DNA of 64,000 nucleotides, taken from contig NZ_MVHU01000022.1 of NCBI RefSeq assembly GCF_002086285.1, forward strand, positions 17,952 through 81,951. Direction: 5' to 3'. The DNA is from Mycolicibacter kumamotonensis (GTDB taxonomy: Bacteria > Actinomycetota > Actinomycetes > Mycobacteriales > Mycobacteriaceae). A program made the position numbers and the translations under genes. The notes below the pieces were generated by a model. The model did no database searches and was not told the origin of the DNA. It saw only the letters and a program-made list of their open reading frames with translations. Each line of letters starts with the position of its first letter. Position 1 is the first letter of the stretch. Shown piece after piece: positions 9,281 to 19,314 of this stretch.

Positions 9281-10627
9281 ATGTCTGTGCCGCCGCTGCC
9301 GCAGAGCCGTCACCTGGCCACCGAGATTCCCGGGCCCGGCTCGGTGCGGCTGGCCGGGCGCCGCGCGGCGGCCGTGGCGCGCGGGGTGGCCAGCACCATG
9401 CCGGTCTACGCCGCCCGCGCCACGGGGGGCATCGTCGAGGATGTCGACGGCAACCGGCTGATCGATCTGGGTTCGGGGATCGCGGTGACGACCGTCGGCA
9501 ATGCCGCACCGCGCGTGGTCGAGGGGGTGCGCGAGCAGGTCGGCGCGTTCACCCACACCTGCTTCATGGTGACGCCCTACGAGGGGTATGTGGCCGTCGC
9601 CGAAGCGCTCAACCAGCTCACCCCGGGCAGTTTCGAGAAACGCTCGGTGCTGCTCAACTCCGGCGCCGAAGCCCTGGAGAACGCCGTCAAGATCGCCCGG
9701 TCCTACACGCGTAAGTCCGCGGTGGTGGCGTTCGACCACGGCTACCACGGCCGCACCAACCTGACCTTGGCTCTCACGGCCAAATCGATGCCCTACAAGA
9801 GCGGATTCGGGCCGTTCGCGCCCGATATCTACCGCGCTCCGGCGTCCTATCCCTACCGGGACGGGCTGATCGACAAGGAATTGGGCAGCGACGGCGAGCG
9901 GGCCGCCGAGCGCACCATCGGTGTCCTCGAGAACCAGGTCGGCGCCCACAACCTGGCCGCGCTGGTCATCGAGCCGATCCAGGGCGAGGGCGGGTTCATC
10001 GTTCCGGCGCCGGGTTTCCTGCCCGCGCTGCTGGCGTGGTGCCGCGACAACGACGTGGTGTTCATCGCCGATGAGGTGCAGACCGGCTTCGCGCGCACCG
10101 GGGCGATGTTCGCCTGCGAGCACGAACCCATCGCCCCGGACCTGATCTGCACCGCCAAGGGCATCGGCGGCGGGTTGCCGCTGTCGGCGGTCACCGGACG
10201 CGCCGACATCATGGACGCCCCTCAGGTCAGTGGCCTGGGCGGGACGTTCGGCGGCAACCCGGTGGCGTGCGCGGCGGCGCTGGGGGCGTTCGCCACCGTC
10301 GAGGCCGACGATCTGATCGGGCGGGCCCGGCACATCGAGCGAGTGGCCTTCGAGCGGCTGGGCCGGCTGCAGGCCGACGACGACCGCATCGGCGACGTCC
10401 GCGGCCGCGGCGCCATGATCGCCGTCGAATTGGTCCGGCCCGAGGACGCTGAACCCGACCCGGCACTGACCAAAGCGCTTGCCGCGGCGTGTCATCGGGC
10501 GGGTGTGATCGTGTTGACCTGCGGCACATTCGGCAACGTGTTGCGGCTGCTGCCGCCGTTGACCATCAGCGACGAACTTCTCGCCGAGGGCTTGGACGTG
10601 CTGGCCGGTGAACTGGCGAAGCTGTAG
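9281..10627 (+). CDS. gabT: 4-aminobutyrate aminotransferase
   Basis: Protein of 448 residues, ATG at 9281 with AAGGAG eight bases upstream. Class III aminotransferase features are all present: LNSGAEALENAVKIAR (PLP phosphate binding), FDHGYHGRTNLTLALTAK, the IADEVQTGFARTG motif with the PLP-ring Asp, and the lysine of CTAKGIGGGLPLSAV that forms the Schiff base. Family members transfer the amino group of GABA to 2-oxoglutarate, giving succinic semialdehyde and glutamate. The position next to yajC and ruvB matches gabT (Rv2589) of M. tuberculosis as I remember it. No succinic semialdehyde dehydrogenase is adjacent, so the symbol rests on similarity to GabT and location. Confidence 0.9.
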   Translation: MSVPPLPQSRHLATEIPGPGSVRLAGRRAAAVARGVASTMPVYAARATGGIVEDVDGNRLIDLGSGIAVTTVGNAAPRVVEGVREQVGAFTHTCFMVTPYEGYVAVAEALNQLTPGSFEKRSVLLNSGAEALENAVKIARSYTRKSAVVAFDHGYHGRTNLTLALTAKSMPYKSGFGPFAPDIYRAPASYPYRDGLIDKELGSDGERAAERTIGVLENQVGAHNLAALVIEPIQGEGGFIVPAPGFLPALLAWCRDNDVVFIADEVQTGFARTGAMFACEHEPIAPDLICTAKGIGGGLPLSAVTGRADIMDAPQVSGLGGTFGGNPVACAAALGAFATVEADDLIGRARHIERVAFERLGRLQADDDRIGDVRGRGAMIAVELVRPEDAEPDPALTKALAAACHRAGVIVLTCGTFGNVLRLLPPLTISDELLAEGLDVLAGELAKL

Positions 10628-10630
10628 CGG

Positions 10631-11683
10631 TCAGTCGAACAGCTCGGGTTGCCCCAGTCCCCCCGCTGCGGCCGGCGGCACCATACCCAGATGCGTCCAG
10701 GCCGCCGATGTGGCGACGCGGCCCCGCGGGGTGCGGGCGACCATCCCGGCGCGCACCAGAAACGGCTCGCAGACCTCCTCGACGGTGGCCGCTTCCTCCC
10801 CCACCGCCACCGCCAGTGTGGACACCCCGACCGGCCCGCCACCGAAACTTCGGGTCAACGCCGAGAGCACCGCCCGGTCGAGACGGTCCAGCCCCAACTC
10901 GTCCACGTCGTAGACGGCCAGCGCGGCCTTCGCGACGTCGCGGGTGATCACCCCGTCGGCGCGCACCTCGGCGTAATCGCGGACCCGGCGCAACAGTCGG
11001 TTGGCGATCCGCGGGGTGCCACGGGATCGGCGCGCGACCTCGGCCGCGGCCTCGGCGCCCAGTTCGATGCCGAGGATCGTCGCCGAGCGCGCCAGCACCA
11101 GCTGCAATTCGGCCGGCTCGTAGAAATCCATGTGCGCGGTGAACCCGAACCGGTCCCGCAGCGGACCGGTCAGCGCCCCGGAGCGGGTGGTGGCGCCGAC
11201 CAGAGTGAACGGCGCGACTTCCAGCGGGATGGAGGTCGCCCCCGGGCCTTTCCCGACCACGACGTCGACCCGGAAGTCCTCCATCGCCAGGTACAGCATC
11301 TCCTCGGCGGGCCGGGCGATGCGGTGGATCTCGTCGATGAACAGCACATCGTGCTCGACCAGATTCGACAGCATCGCCGCAAGGTCTCCGGCCCGCTCCA
11401 GCGCGGGCCCTGACGTCACCCGCAGGGAGCTGCCGAGTTCGCTGGCGATGATCATCGCCAGCGACGTCTTGCCCAGGCCGGGCGGACCGGACAGCAGGAT
11501 GTGATCCGGTGTGCCGCCACGGTTCTTGGCGCCTTCGATCACCAGCTGTAACTGCTCGCGCACCCGGGGCTGGCCGATGAACTCTGCCAGGCTGCGTGGG
11601 CGCAGGCCGGCCTCGATATCGCCTTCGCCGACCGTCAACGCCGGCGACACCTCGCGGACTTCAGGCTCGTCGGGCTCGTTCAC
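10631..11683 (-). CDS. ruvB: Holliday junction branch-migration ATPase RuvB
   Basis: Protein of 350 residues, AAA+ ATPase motor of the RuvAB complex. Walker A is [12 protein letters not shown], Walker B is LFIDEIHR, the sensor/arginine-finger region reads [18 protein letters not shown], and the C-terminal winged helix contains [11 protein letters not shown]. Its start overlaps the stop of ruvA by four bases. Converges on gabT with a three-base gap, leaving no space for a separate terminator between them. Confidence 0.97.
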   Translation of the reverse strand: MNEPDEPEVREVSPALTVGEGDIEAGLRPRSLAEFIGQPRVREQLQLVIEGAKNRGGTPDHILLSGPPGLGKTSLAMIIASELGSSLRVTSGPALERAGDLAAMLSNLVEHDVLFIDEIHRIARPAEEMLYLAMEDFRVDVVVGKGPGATSIPLEVAPFTLVGATTRSGALTGPLRDRFGFTAHMDFYEPAELQLVLARSATILGIELGAEAAAEVARRSRGTPRIANRLLRRVRDYAEVRADGVITRDVAKAALAVYDVDELGLDRLDRAVLSALTRSFGGGPVGVSTLAVAVGEEAATVEEVCEPFLVRAGMVARTPRGRVATSAAWTHLGMVPPAAAGGLGQPELFD

Positions 11684-12270
11684 TTGGTCTTCCCCAGCCG
11701 GCTCAGCGCGGTCCGCAGGGCATCGGACGTGCTGACTTCAGGATCCTCGGCCAGCACCTTGTCGGTGGCCTCCTCCGCCTGCTTGGCGGCGAAGCCAAGC
11801 CCGACAAGGGCTTCGACGACCGGTGCGCGTACCGCGTGCCCGTTGAAGACGGCCCCATCGGATGCGGCGACCGGCCCGATCTTGTCGCGCAGCTCCAGCA
11901 CCAGGCGTTCGGCACCACGCTTGCCGATGCCCGGCACCCGGGTCAGCGCGGTGACGTCGGAGTCGGCCAGCACCCGCCGCAGTGCGGTCGCGTCATAGAC
12001 CGCCAGGGCGGCCTGGGCGATCTTGGGTCCGATCCCCGACACCCCGATCAATGTGAGGAACAGATCACGCGCGTCGGCGTCGGGAAAGCCATACAGCGTC
12101 ATCGAATCCTCACGCACGATCATCGCGGTGATCAACCGGGTTTCGGTGCCGCGGCGCACCGTCGACAGTGTCGCCGGGGTGGCCATCACCTTGTAGCCGA
12201 CTCCGGCCGCCTCGATCACCACATGGTCGAGGGCGATGTCGATGACCTCACCGCGCACCGAGGCGATCAT
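11680..12270 (-). CDS. ruvA: Holliday junction DNA-binding subunit RuvA
   Basis: Protein of 196 residues starting [20 protein letters not shown], the RuvA OB-fold domain, followed by two helix-hairpin-helix motifs ([18 protein letters not shown] and [19 protein letters not shown]) and a C-terminal domain III that contacts RuvB ([18 protein letters not shown]). It holds four-way junctions for RuvB-driven migration. Overlaps both ruvC and ruvB by four bases, so the three genes should be translated together. Confidence 0.97.
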   Translation of the reverse strand: MIASVRGEVIDIALDHVVIEAAGVGYKVMATPATLSTVRRGTETRLITAMIVREDSMTLYGFPDADARDLFLTLIGVSGIGPKIAQAALAVYDATALRRVLADSDVTALTRVPGIGKRGAERLVLELRDKIGPVAASDGAVFNGHAVRAPVVEALVGLGFAAKQAEEATDKVLAEDPEVSTSDALRTALSRLGKTK

Positions 12271-12824
12271 GCCCGCGCCGCCTTGAGTTTGGCGGTGTAG
12301 CGGCGCCGCTGTTCGGCGGCCAGCGCCTCGGCGGCAGCCATCCGCGCGATCATCGGGGCGCGCCAGCAGTGGCAGATCGCCAGCGCCAGAGCGTCCGCCG
12401 CGTCGGCGGGCGTGGGCTTCTGCTGCAACCCGAGGATTCTGGTGACCATCGCCGTCACCTGCGCCTTGTCGGCCGACCCGTTGCCGGTGACTGCGGCTTT
12501 GACCTCGCTGGGGGTGTGGAAGTGCACCGCGATGCCGCGCTTGGCGGCCTGCAGGGCGATCACCCCGCCCGCCTGGGCGGTGCCCATCACGGTGGAGACG
12601 TTGTGCTGGGAGAACACCCGCTCGACGGCGATGACGTCTGGGCGATGGGTGTCCAGCCAGTGCTCGGCGGTGTCACTGATCGTCAACAACCGCTGCGGTA
12701 GCGGCTGATCGGCCGGGGTGCGCACCACGTCGACATCCAAGGCGGTGACCTGGCGTCCGCTGCCACCCTCGACCACCGACAGCCCACAGCGGGTCAGCCC
12801 GGGGTCGACACCCATCACGCGCAC
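12267..12824 (-). CDS. ruvC: Holliday junction resolvase RuvC
   Basis: Protein of 185 residues beginning at GTG 12824, with GGGAG upstream; the frame is open further but upstream residues do not look like RuvC. The N-terminus [20 protein letters not shown] holds the first catalytic Asp, [20 protein letters not shown] the Glu, and [16 protein letters not shown] the last acidic residues of the RNase H-like active site. It cuts Holliday junctions symmetrically. First gene of ruvCAB, and the SOS box lies just upstream. Confidence 0.96.
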   Translation of the reverse strand: MRVMGVDPGLTRCGLSVVEGGSGRQVTALDVDVVRTPADQPLPQRLLTISDTAEHWLDTHRPDVIAVERVFSQHNVSTVMGTAQAGGVIALQAAKRGIAVHFHTPSEVKAAVTGNGSADKAQVTAMVTRILGLQQKPTPADAADALALAICHCWRAPMIARMAAAEALAAEQRRRYTAKLKAARA

Positions 12825-12842
12825 CGCACGCTCCCTACCGTA

Positions 12843-12858
12843 GTGAACACCTGTTCGA
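12843..12858 (-). promoter_or_regulatory. LexA (SOS) box upstream of ruvC
   Basis: On the minus strand the site reads TCGAACAGGTGTTCAC, against the actinobacterial LexA consensus TCGAAC-N4-GTTCGA: the left half is perfect and the right half matches four of six. It ends 18 bp upstream of the ruvC start codon, consistent with DNA-damage induction of ruvCAB, which is known for mycobacteria. Confidence 0.85.
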
Positions 12859-13527
12859 ACAGTAGCCGTTGGGACCGACGCGCCCGGGTAGGACACGCGG
12901 GGCCGTGCCGGCAGATCCCTCGGCGCGCCCAAGCCTGCCCGAACGCCGGCCCCCCGGTCCTGCCCCAGCACCGATTCGCTCAGGATGATTTCAGCTCGGC
13001 GGCGGCCCCGACAGCACGACGCAGCGCGGCCACCCGGTGTCGCCGCAGCATCCGACGCGGTGACGGCAAGTCGCCTTCAGCCGATCACCACGACCTGCCT
13101 GAGCGATCCTGGCGACCGGCCGGCGAGGGCGGCACCGCCGGCGCGCCTGGCTGCTTCGCCCGTGCCGCCTATTCGACATGCCCTCTGCCGCAGCGGAATA
13201 CATGTTCATAGCCGGTGTCAGGTACTACCGGAGGCCGCGATCCGCGGCCGCGGACGTCCCGCGGCGGTCCGTCGGACGGTCCGGCGCCGACCGGCGTCGC
13301 GCAGGGTGCGCGCCGTTTCGGTCCACCCCCGCAGCGGCGTGACCCCACTCCGGGAACGACGCCTGGTCACACCTGACTCACGCCGGCCCTCGACCGCCGT
13401 GACGCCGCCGAGGAGCGCAGGCTATCGATGACCACCGCCGCACCGACGCCTTTATCCATCCAGCGTCTGCGGCCCGACACCGTGGAGCGGCAGGCATCAG
13501 TTTCGACACGAAGAAGGCGAGGTACCG
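12859..13527. other. Gene-poor intergenic stretch between ruvC and the sulfatase
   Basis: About 670 bp with no ORF I can defend on either strand. The available frames translate to Arg/Pro/Ala-rich text without motifs. A minus-strand frame (12991-13209, beginning MNMYSAAAEGMSNRRHG) and a plus-strand ATG at 13428 (MTTAAPTPLSIQRLRPDTVE, about 50 codons, overlapping the sulfatase start out of frame) are the only readable pieces; neither has a good ribosome site. My memory of M. tuberculosis places a vapBC pair and other genes here, so this may be decayed or replaced DNA. Confidence 0.5.
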
Positions 13528-15630
13528 ATGAGCCAGCACCCCCGGAAAGACGCCCCGAACGTCGTGGTGGTGGTGCTCGATGATCTCGGCTTCGCCCAAT
13601 TCGCCTGCTTCGGTTCGGACATCTGCACTCCCACAGTCGACCGACTTGCAGCAGGGGGTTTGCGCTACAACAGCTTCCATGTGACAGGTATGTGCTCGCC
13701 CACCCGGGCGGCGTTACTCACCGGCCGCAACCACCATTCCGTCGGCATGGGTTTCCTCGCCGATCTGCCTGCTTCGCATCCGGGCTACACCGCACGCATC
13801 CCACGCTCAGCGGCGGCCCTCCCGCGGCTGCTGCGTGACTGCGGCTGGAGCACGATGGCGGTGGGCAAATGGCATCTGACCCCGCGGGGTGAACGCTCCG
13901 GTGCCGGACCGTTCGGACGCTGGCCGCTCGGCCTGGGTTTCGAACGCTTCTACGGTTTCCTTCGTGGTGACGCCAACCCGGTCGCGCCGGAATTGGTTCG
14001 GGACAACTCGTTCGTCGAGCCGCCCGCTGAACCCCAACACGGCTACCGGCTGACCGAAGACCTTGCCGACGAGGCGATCCGCATGGTGCTCAGCCAGCAG
14101 GCCGGCGCGCCGGGCAAGCCGTTCTTTCTCTATTTCGCTCCCGGTGCCCTGCGCTCATCACATCAGCTGGACCAGTCGCGGGCGGACGAATACGTGGGCA
14201 GGTTCGATGACGGCTGGGACCGCTGGCGCGACGAATCATTGATCCGCCAGGTGGCTTTGGGAATCGTTCCCGAGACGACCACAGTGACGCCCCGGCCGCC
14301 GTGGGTCCCGGCGTGGGACGATCTCAGTCGGGCCGAGCGCCGGCTCTACGCCCGTATGCACGAGGTGTACGCCGGCTTTGTGAGCCACACCGACGCCCAG
14401 ATCGGCCGGTTGATCGACGTCCTCGAACGCACCGGGGTCCTCGACAACACCCTGATCTTGGTGCTCTCCGACAATGCGGCCGGCGCGCAGGGCGGTGTCG
14501 GCCCCTGGGGATGGGCGTGGGCCGGCAACACGCCGTTCCGGCTGTGGAAGCGTCACGGTTGGGTCGGCGGAAGCCGTGTCCCCCTTATCGCCCATTGGCC
14601 GAAACATATCCGCGACTACGGCGGTACCCGAGCACAATTCGCGCATGCGATCGACCTGGTGCCCACGGTGCTCGATGCCTGCACGGTGGATGCTCCCGAG
14701 GTCGTCGACGGTGTCACCCAATCTCGGTTGCACGGCGCGAGCCTGCTGGCGACGTTCGCCGATCCTGCCGCTCCCGACCCGCGGTCCGTCCAGTATTTCG
14801 AGATGCTGGGGTCGCGGTCGATCTTCGCCGACGGTTGGAAAGCGACCACCGATCACGACGGCGTGAAGGATGCGCAACTCCTGCTGCCGGGCAACCGTGA
14901 TCTCGACGAAGACCGCTGGTCGCTGTTCCGCCTCGACGAGGACTTCTCCGAGTCCCGCGACGTCGCGTCGGAGCATCCCGAGGTGCTCGAGCGTCTCAAA
15001 CAGCAATGGTCGGCCGAGGCCGAAGCCAATAATGTTCTCCCGCTTTGCGAATCGCTGATCGATCGGCTGTCTGCCGCGACCGAGTTGCAATACCCTCGGC
15101 GGGTCACCCTTTCTCCCGGCGGCGGCCCGGTGTCCGATGAGGCTTTGCCGTTGCTGGTGGGGGGCGGCCGAATCATGGCTGATGCCGAGGTCGCCGACAC
15201 GGGTGCCGGCGGGGTGTTGTTCGCCATCGGTGACCGCAACGGCGGCCTGGTCGCCTATGCGATCGGGGGACAACTCAAGCTCGCGGTCGCACTGCCCCGT
15301 GAAACGCTCACCCTGCAGTCCGACCAGCAGCTACCCCCGGGAGCGCACCGCCTCGGCTGTGTGCTGAAGCCGGTGTCCGGCGGAGTGCGCGCCGACCTTG
15401 TCGTCGACGACGCCGTGGTCGCCAGCGGCTCGGCCGGGTGTCCGCTTCCGTTCGTCTGGCAGCACGGCGGCTCCCAACTGACACTCGGCTACGACCGCGG
15501 TCTACCGGTCTGCGACGACTATCTGCCACCGTTCGGCTGGAACGGCGCCCTGCGGGCGGTCACCGTGGAAGCCGGACCGTTCGAGATCACGCAACCGGAC
15601 CTGATGCCGACGGCTGCGCGAGCCGACTGA
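13528..15630 (+). CDS. Type I (formylglycine) sulfatase / arylsulfatase
   Basis: Protein of 700 residues. The start is ATG 13528 behind AAGGCGAGG. The N-terminus NVVVVVLDDLGFAQFACFG supplies the metal-binding Asp pair, and MCSPTRAALLTGRN is the C-x-P-x-R sulfatase signature whose Cys is converted to formylglycine. VGKWHLTP and LVLSDNAAGAQGG carry further active-site residues. The C-terminal 180 residues form a beta-rich domain of the kind seen in AtsD-like mycobacterial sulfatases. No signal peptide is visible, so it is probably cytoplasmic. No formylglycine-generating enzyme gene is adjacent. Converges on yebC with a 13-bp gap. The natural sulfate ester substrate is unknown. Confidence 0.9.
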   Translation: MSQHPRKDAPNVVVVVLDDLGFAQFACFGSDICTPTVDRLAAGGLRYNSFHVTGMCSPTRAALLTGRNHHSVGMGFLADLPASHPGYTARIPRSAAALPRLLRDCGWSTMAVGKWHLTPRGERSGAGPFGRWPLGLGFERFYGFLRGDANPVAPELVRDNSFVEPPAEPQHGYRLTEDLADEAIRMVLSQQAGAPGKPFFLYFAPGALRSSHQLDQSRADEYVGRFDDGWDRWRDESLIRQVALGIVPETTTVTPRPPWVPAWDDLSRAERRLYARMHEVYAGFVSHTDAQIGRLIDVLERTGVLDNTLILVLSDNAAGAQGGVGPWGWAWAGNTPFRLWKRHGWVGGSRVPLIAHWPKHIRDYGGTRAQFAHAIDLVPTVLDACTVDAPEVVDGVTQSRLHGASLLATFADPAAPDPRSVQYFEMLGSRSIFADGWKATTDHDGVKDAQLLLPGNRDLDEDRWSLFRLDEDFSESRDVASEHPEVLERLKQQWSAEAEANNVLPLCESLIDRLSAATELQYPRRVTLSPGGGPVSDEALPLLVGGGRIMADAEVADTGAGGVLFAIGDRNGGLVAYAIGGQLKLAVALPRETLTLQSDQQLPPGAHRLGCVLKPVSGGVRADLVVDDAVVASGSAGCPLPFVWQHGGSQLTLGYDRGLPVCDDYLPPFGWNGALRAVTVEAGPFEITQPDLMPTAARAD

Positions 15631-15643
15631 CGCCCGGGCCTGC

Positions 15644-16399
15644 TCAGTCCTCGGCCAGTTCGGCCAGCACCTCGTCGGACAGCTCGACGTTGGTCCACAC
15701 GTTCTGGACGTCGTCGCTGTCCTCGAGCGCCTCGACCAGCTTGAACACCTTACGAGCGCCCTCGACGTCCACCGCGACACTGACCGACGGCTGAAAACTC
15801 GCCTCGGCCGACTCATAGTCGATCCCGGCGTCGACCAGCGCGGTACGCACCGCCACCAGGTCACCCGGCTCGGAGATCACCTCGAAGCTCTCCCCCAGGT
15901 CGTTGACGTCCTCAGCACCGGCATCCAGCACCGCCACCAACACGTCGTCCTCGGTCAACCCGTTCTTCTCCAGCGTCACCGTCCCCTTGCGGGAAAACAG
16001 GTAGGCGACCGATCCCGGGTCAGCCATCGTGCCCCCGTTACGCGTCATCGCCACCCGCACCTCACTGGCGGCACGATTGCGGTTATCGGTCAGACACTCG
16101 ATGAGCACCGCGACCCCGTTGGGTCCATAGCCCTCATAGGTGATCGTCTGGTAGTCCGCCCCACCGGCCTCCTCGCCGGCACCACGCTTGCGGGCCCGCT
16201 CGATGTTGTCGTTGGGCACCGAATTCTTCTTCGCCTTCTGGATGGCGTCATACAACGTCGGATTACCCGACGGATCACCACCACCAACCCGTGCCGCAAC
16301 CTCGATATTCTTGATCAGCCGAGCAAAATTCTTGCCCCGACGAGCATCGATAACGGCCTTCTTGTGTTTGGTGGTGGCCCACTTGGAATGGCCGCTCAT
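15644..16399 (-). CDS. YebC/PmpR family protein
   Basis: Protein of 251 residues beginning [20 protein letters not shown], the hallmark of the family, with [34 protein letters not shown] and [12 protein letters not shown]. Members are described either as transcription regulators or as factors that help ribosomes over proline stretches (the TACO1 group); the sequence does not decide. It matches the neighbour of pdxT in M. tuberculosis (Rv2603c) as I remember it. It is not clearly in an operon: the next gene upstream, the ABC1 kinase, ends 52 bp away. Confidence 0.93.
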   Translation of the reverse strand: MSGHSKWATTKHKKAVIDARRGKNFARLIKNIEVAARVGGGDPSGNPTLYDAIQKAKKNSVPNDNIERARKRGAGEEAGGADYQTITYEGYGPNGVAVLIECLTDNRNRAASEVRVAMTRNGGTMADPGSVAYLFSRKGTVTLEKNGLTEDDVLVAVLDAGAEDVNDLGESFEVISEPGDLVAVRTALVDAGIDYESAEASFQPSVSVAVDVEGARKVFKLVEALEDSDDVQNVWTNVELSDEVLAELAED

Positions 16400-16451
16400 C
16401 AGTTGCCTACCTCACTGTCAAATCAAAAACTTCGCCCGACGAGTCTACGTG

Positions 16452-17813
16452 TCAGCCCTGCTCGCGCGCCGGGGGCTGGTTCGGCGGGAAGAATCCGGGC
16501 ACCCATCGTTCGATCAGTGCGGCGTAGTCGACGTGGGCGTCCAGCTGCACCGCGACACCCAGCAAACCGCCCAGCGTGCGCAGCAACATGACGTAGCCGG
16601 CCGGAATGGTCAACTGGCGGGCCATCTTGAATCGGTCGCCGAAGCCTTCCGCCAGCGGATCGGTGGTGACCAGCGCCGATTTCTGGAACCACTTGCGGGT
16701 GAAGTGGAACTCCCCCGACCGCAGCGGGTCGATGTAGGGCCACAGCGGCTGGATGTACTCCACCAGCTGCTCGCCGCTGAGGTCATAGTCGGCCGGCATG
16801 AAGCCGAGCTGCTTGAGCAGCCGGATCACCTCGTCCCACTGCTCGTCACGCGCCCAGCACAGCAGTTCGGCGAACTCCGGGGGGATTCCGCCGGGATGTT
16901 CGGCGACCGCGCCGAAGTCGATGACGGCCAGCCGCCCGTCGGGCAGCAGCATGAAGTTGCCCGGGTGCGGGTCGGCATGCACCAGCCCGACCCGCACCGG
17001 GGAGCTCAAGGTGAACTCCAGCAGCAGCGCGCACGCCGAGTCCCGCTCCTGTTTGGTGCCACTGCTGATGACCGCAGACAGGCGCCGGCCTTCAACCCAC
17101 TCCGAGACAATGACTTTCGGTGCGCTGGCGACCACCGCGGGCACGAAGAACTTCGGGTCACCGGCGAAAGCCTTGGCAAAGGCGCGCTGATTGTCGGCCT
17201 CGCGACGGTATTCCAGTTCGGCTTCCAGAGTGTCGTTGATCTCCGAGACCAGCCGGTCCACGTCCGCGCCGGGTACGACTTGCTTGGCGACCCAATTGAA
17301 CCGCTGAATCAGCTTGAGGTCGGCGCGCAGCGCCTCGTCGGCACCGGGATATTGGATTTTCACGGCGACGTCGCGGCCGTCCTTCCAGACCGCCCGATGC
17401 ACCTGCCCGATGCTCGCCGATGCCGCGGGGGTGTCGTCGAAGGACGCGAAGCGCTCCCGCCATCGGGTGCCGAGCTGGGCGTCGAGCACCCGGTGCACCT
17501 TGGCCGCCGGAAGCGGCGGGGCCTCGCTTTGCAGCTTGACCAGCGCCTCGCGGAAGGGCTCGGCGAACTGCGGTGGGATCGCGGCCTCCATCACCGACAG
17601 CGCCTGGCCGACCTTCATCGCGCCGCCCTTGAGCTCGCCGAGCACCTTGAACATCTCGTCGGCGGCCTTCTCCAAAAGCTCGGCGTTGACCTCGTCCTTG
17701 GTCTTGCCGGTCATCCGCTTGCCCACGCCCAGCGCTGCGCGGCCCGCGACCCCGGCCGGGAGGCTGGCCAGCTTTACCGCGCGCCGAAAACCGCCCCGCG
17801 CAAGATCTGCCAT
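16452..17813 (-). CDS. ABC1/AarF/UbiB-family atypical kinase
   Basis: Protein of 453 residues with the ABC1 family marks: the KxGQ motif in GGAMKVGQALSVME, the Ala-rich nucleotide loop PAASASIGQVHRA, the lysine of VAVKIQYPG, and catalytic-type motifs LVHADPHPGNFML and AVIDFGAV. Such proteins bind ATP and act in quinone or lipid metabolism or homeostasis in bacteria and mitochondria; the mycobacterial substrate is unknown. One possible membrane-near segment lies at the C-terminus (PAGYVMLLRTLGGLLGVAV). Its presence in the same window as a COQ4-like gene is noted but the two are 3.3 kb apart. Confidence 0.9.
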   Translation of the reverse strand: MADLARGGFRRAVKLASLPAGVAGRAALGVGKRMTGKTKDEVNAELLEKAADEMFKVLGELKGGAMKVGQALSVMEAAIPPQFAEPFREALVKLQSEAPPLPAAKVHRVLDAQLGTRWRERFASFDDTPAASASIGQVHRAVWKDGRDVAVKIQYPGADEALRADLKLIQRFNWVAKQVVPGADVDRLVSEINDTLEAELEYRREADNQRAFAKAFAGDPKFFVPAVVASAPKVIVSEWVEGRRLSAVISSGTKQERDSACALLLEFTLSSPVRVGLVHADPHPGNFMLLPDGRLAVIDFGAVAEHPGGIPPEFAELLCWARDEQWDEVIRLLKQLGFMPADYDLSGEQLVEYIQPLWPYIDPLRSGEFHFTRKWFQKSALVTTDPLAEGFGDRFKMARQLTIPAGYVMLLRTLGGLLGVAVQLDAHVDYAALIERWVPGFFPPNQPPAREQG

Positions 17814-17866
17814 GCCAACATCATGCCTGGCCGGTGCCTGCGACGGTATTTTTTGGTCAGCGGCGG

Positions 17867-18463
17867 TCAGGCTTTCTCGGTGACGATGTCCACGAACAGT
17901 CGATGGATCCGGCGATCGCCGGTCACCTCCGGATGAAACGAGGTGGCCAGCACCGCTTCCTGCCGTACCGCAACCGGGTGTCCGGCGGCTTGGGCCAACA
18001 CCTCGACCCCCGGCCCGATCCGCTCCACCCAGGGCGCCCGGATGAAGACCGCGTGCACCGGACCGTCGAGGCCGGCGAAGTCCACGTCGCCCTCGAAGGA
18101 GTCGACCTGGCGGCCAAAGGCGTTGCGCCGCACGGTCATGTCTATCCCCGACAACGGGACGGCGGCGCGCCCCTGCGCTCCTGCGTCGATGATCTCGCTG
18201 GCCAGCAGGATCATGCCCGCGCAGGATCCGTAGGCCGGCATCCCGCCGGCCAGTCGGGCCCGCAGCGGCTCGATCAACTCCAGCTCGCGCAGCAGATGAC
18301 TCATGGTGGTCGACTCGCCACCGGGAATCAGCAGGGCGTCGACGGCGTCGAGCTCCGCGTGGCGGCGCACCGGCACCGAGTCGGCGCCAACGGCATTCAG
18401 CGCGGCGAGGTGTTCGCGGACGTCGCCCTGCAGGGCGAGGACGCCGATGCGCGGATTGCTCAC
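17867..18463 (-). CDS. pdxT: Pyridoxal 5'-phosphate synthase glutaminase subunit
   Basis: Protein of 198 residues. Class I glutaminase features: [13 protein letters not shown], the nucleophile Cys in [12 protein letters not shown], and the His/Glu pair in [10 protein letters not shown] near the C-terminus. It releases ammonia from glutamine for PdxS in the deoxyxylulose-independent PLP pathway. The start overlaps the thioesterase stop by four bases, so pdxS, the thioesterase and pdxT form one transcription unit. Confidence 0.96.
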   Translation of the reverse strand: MSNPRIGVLALQGDVREHLAALNAVGADSVPVRRHAELDAVDALLIPGGESTTMSHLLRELELIEPLRARLAGGMPAYGSCAGMILLASEIIDAGAQGRAAVPLSGIDMTVRRNAFGRQVDSFEGDVDFAGLDGPVHAVFIRAPWVERIGPGVEVLAQAAGHPVAVRQEAVLATSFHPEVTGDRRIHRLFVDIVTEKA

Positions 18464-19305
18464 CGGCCGGCCGGGTGGTGCCCGGACGGGTACCGGGTCA
18501 GCCCTTCCTGCATGACGGCCGCCACCATGTCTCCGGATCGGTTGTAGATCTTGCCCTGGGTGAGCGACCGGCCGGCATTCGCCGACGGCGACGACTGGTC
18601 ATAGAGCAGCCATTCGTCGGCCCGGAAGGGCCGCATGAACCACATCGCATGGTCCAGCGACGCCACCTGCAGTAGATCGCGCTCGTCGGGGTGGATCGAC
18701 CAGGAGGCGCCGAGCAGGGTCAGGTCGCTCATGTAGGCCAGCGCACAGATGTGCAACACCGGATCGTCGGGCAGGGGTTCGCGGTGACGGAACCAGACCT
18801 GCTGCTCGGCGACCTTGCCCGGGATGTGCGGCAACAGTTCGGCCGGCACCCGGCGCAGTTCCCACTCGGCGAACGCCTTGAAGCCCTCGTCGTCGAAGGC
18901 CTTCATGGCGGCGATGTCGGGCAGGTCCGTCGGGTCGGGTGCGTCGGGCATCACATCCTGGTGTGCGATGCCGCGTTGCTCGCTCTGGAACGACGCCGAC
19001 ATGTTGAAGATCGTCTCGCCGTGTTGCACCGCGTTGACCCGACGGGTGCAGAACGAACCGCCGTCACGCACCCGCTCGACGAGAAATACCGTGGGCGCCC
19101 TGGCATCTCCGGGTCGCAGGAAGTAGCCGTGCAGTGAATGGACCCGGAATCGCGGGTCCACGGTGCGTACCGCCGACACCAGGGCCTGACCGGCGACGTG
19201 CCCGCCGAAGGTGCGCTGATGGTTGGCGGAGAGCGGACTGAACACGCTACCGCGATAGATGTTGACCTCGAGTTGCTCGAGATCGAGGATCTCTTCGATC
19301 GCCAC
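18460..19305 (-). CDS. tesB: Acyl-CoA thioesterase II (TesB type)
   Basis: Protein of 281 residues with a double hotdog layout. [19 protein letters not shown] in the N-terminal domain and [21 protein letters not shown] in the C-terminal domain match TesB, including the Asp used in catalysis. It hydrolyses acyl-CoA to fatty acid and CoA. Sits between pdxS (9-bp gap) and pdxT (4-bp overlap), the same insertion of a thioesterase into the PLP operon that I remember in M. tuberculosis (tesB2). Confidence 0.93.
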   Translation of the reverse strand: MAIEEILDLEQLEVNIYRGSVFSPLSANHQRTFGGHVAGQALVSAVRTVDPRFRVHSLHGYFLRPGDARAPTVFLVERVRDGGSFCTRRVNAVQHGETIFNMSASFQSEQRGIAHQDVMPDAPDPTDLPDIAAMKAFDDEGFKAFAEWELRRVPAELLPHIPGKVAEQQVWFRHREPLPDDPVLHICALAYMSDLTLLGASWSIHPDERDLLQVASLDHAMWFMRPFRADEWLLYDQSSPSANAGRSLTQGKIYNRSGDMVAAVMQEGLTRYPSGHHPAGR

Positions 19306-19314
19306 GGAGAATGT

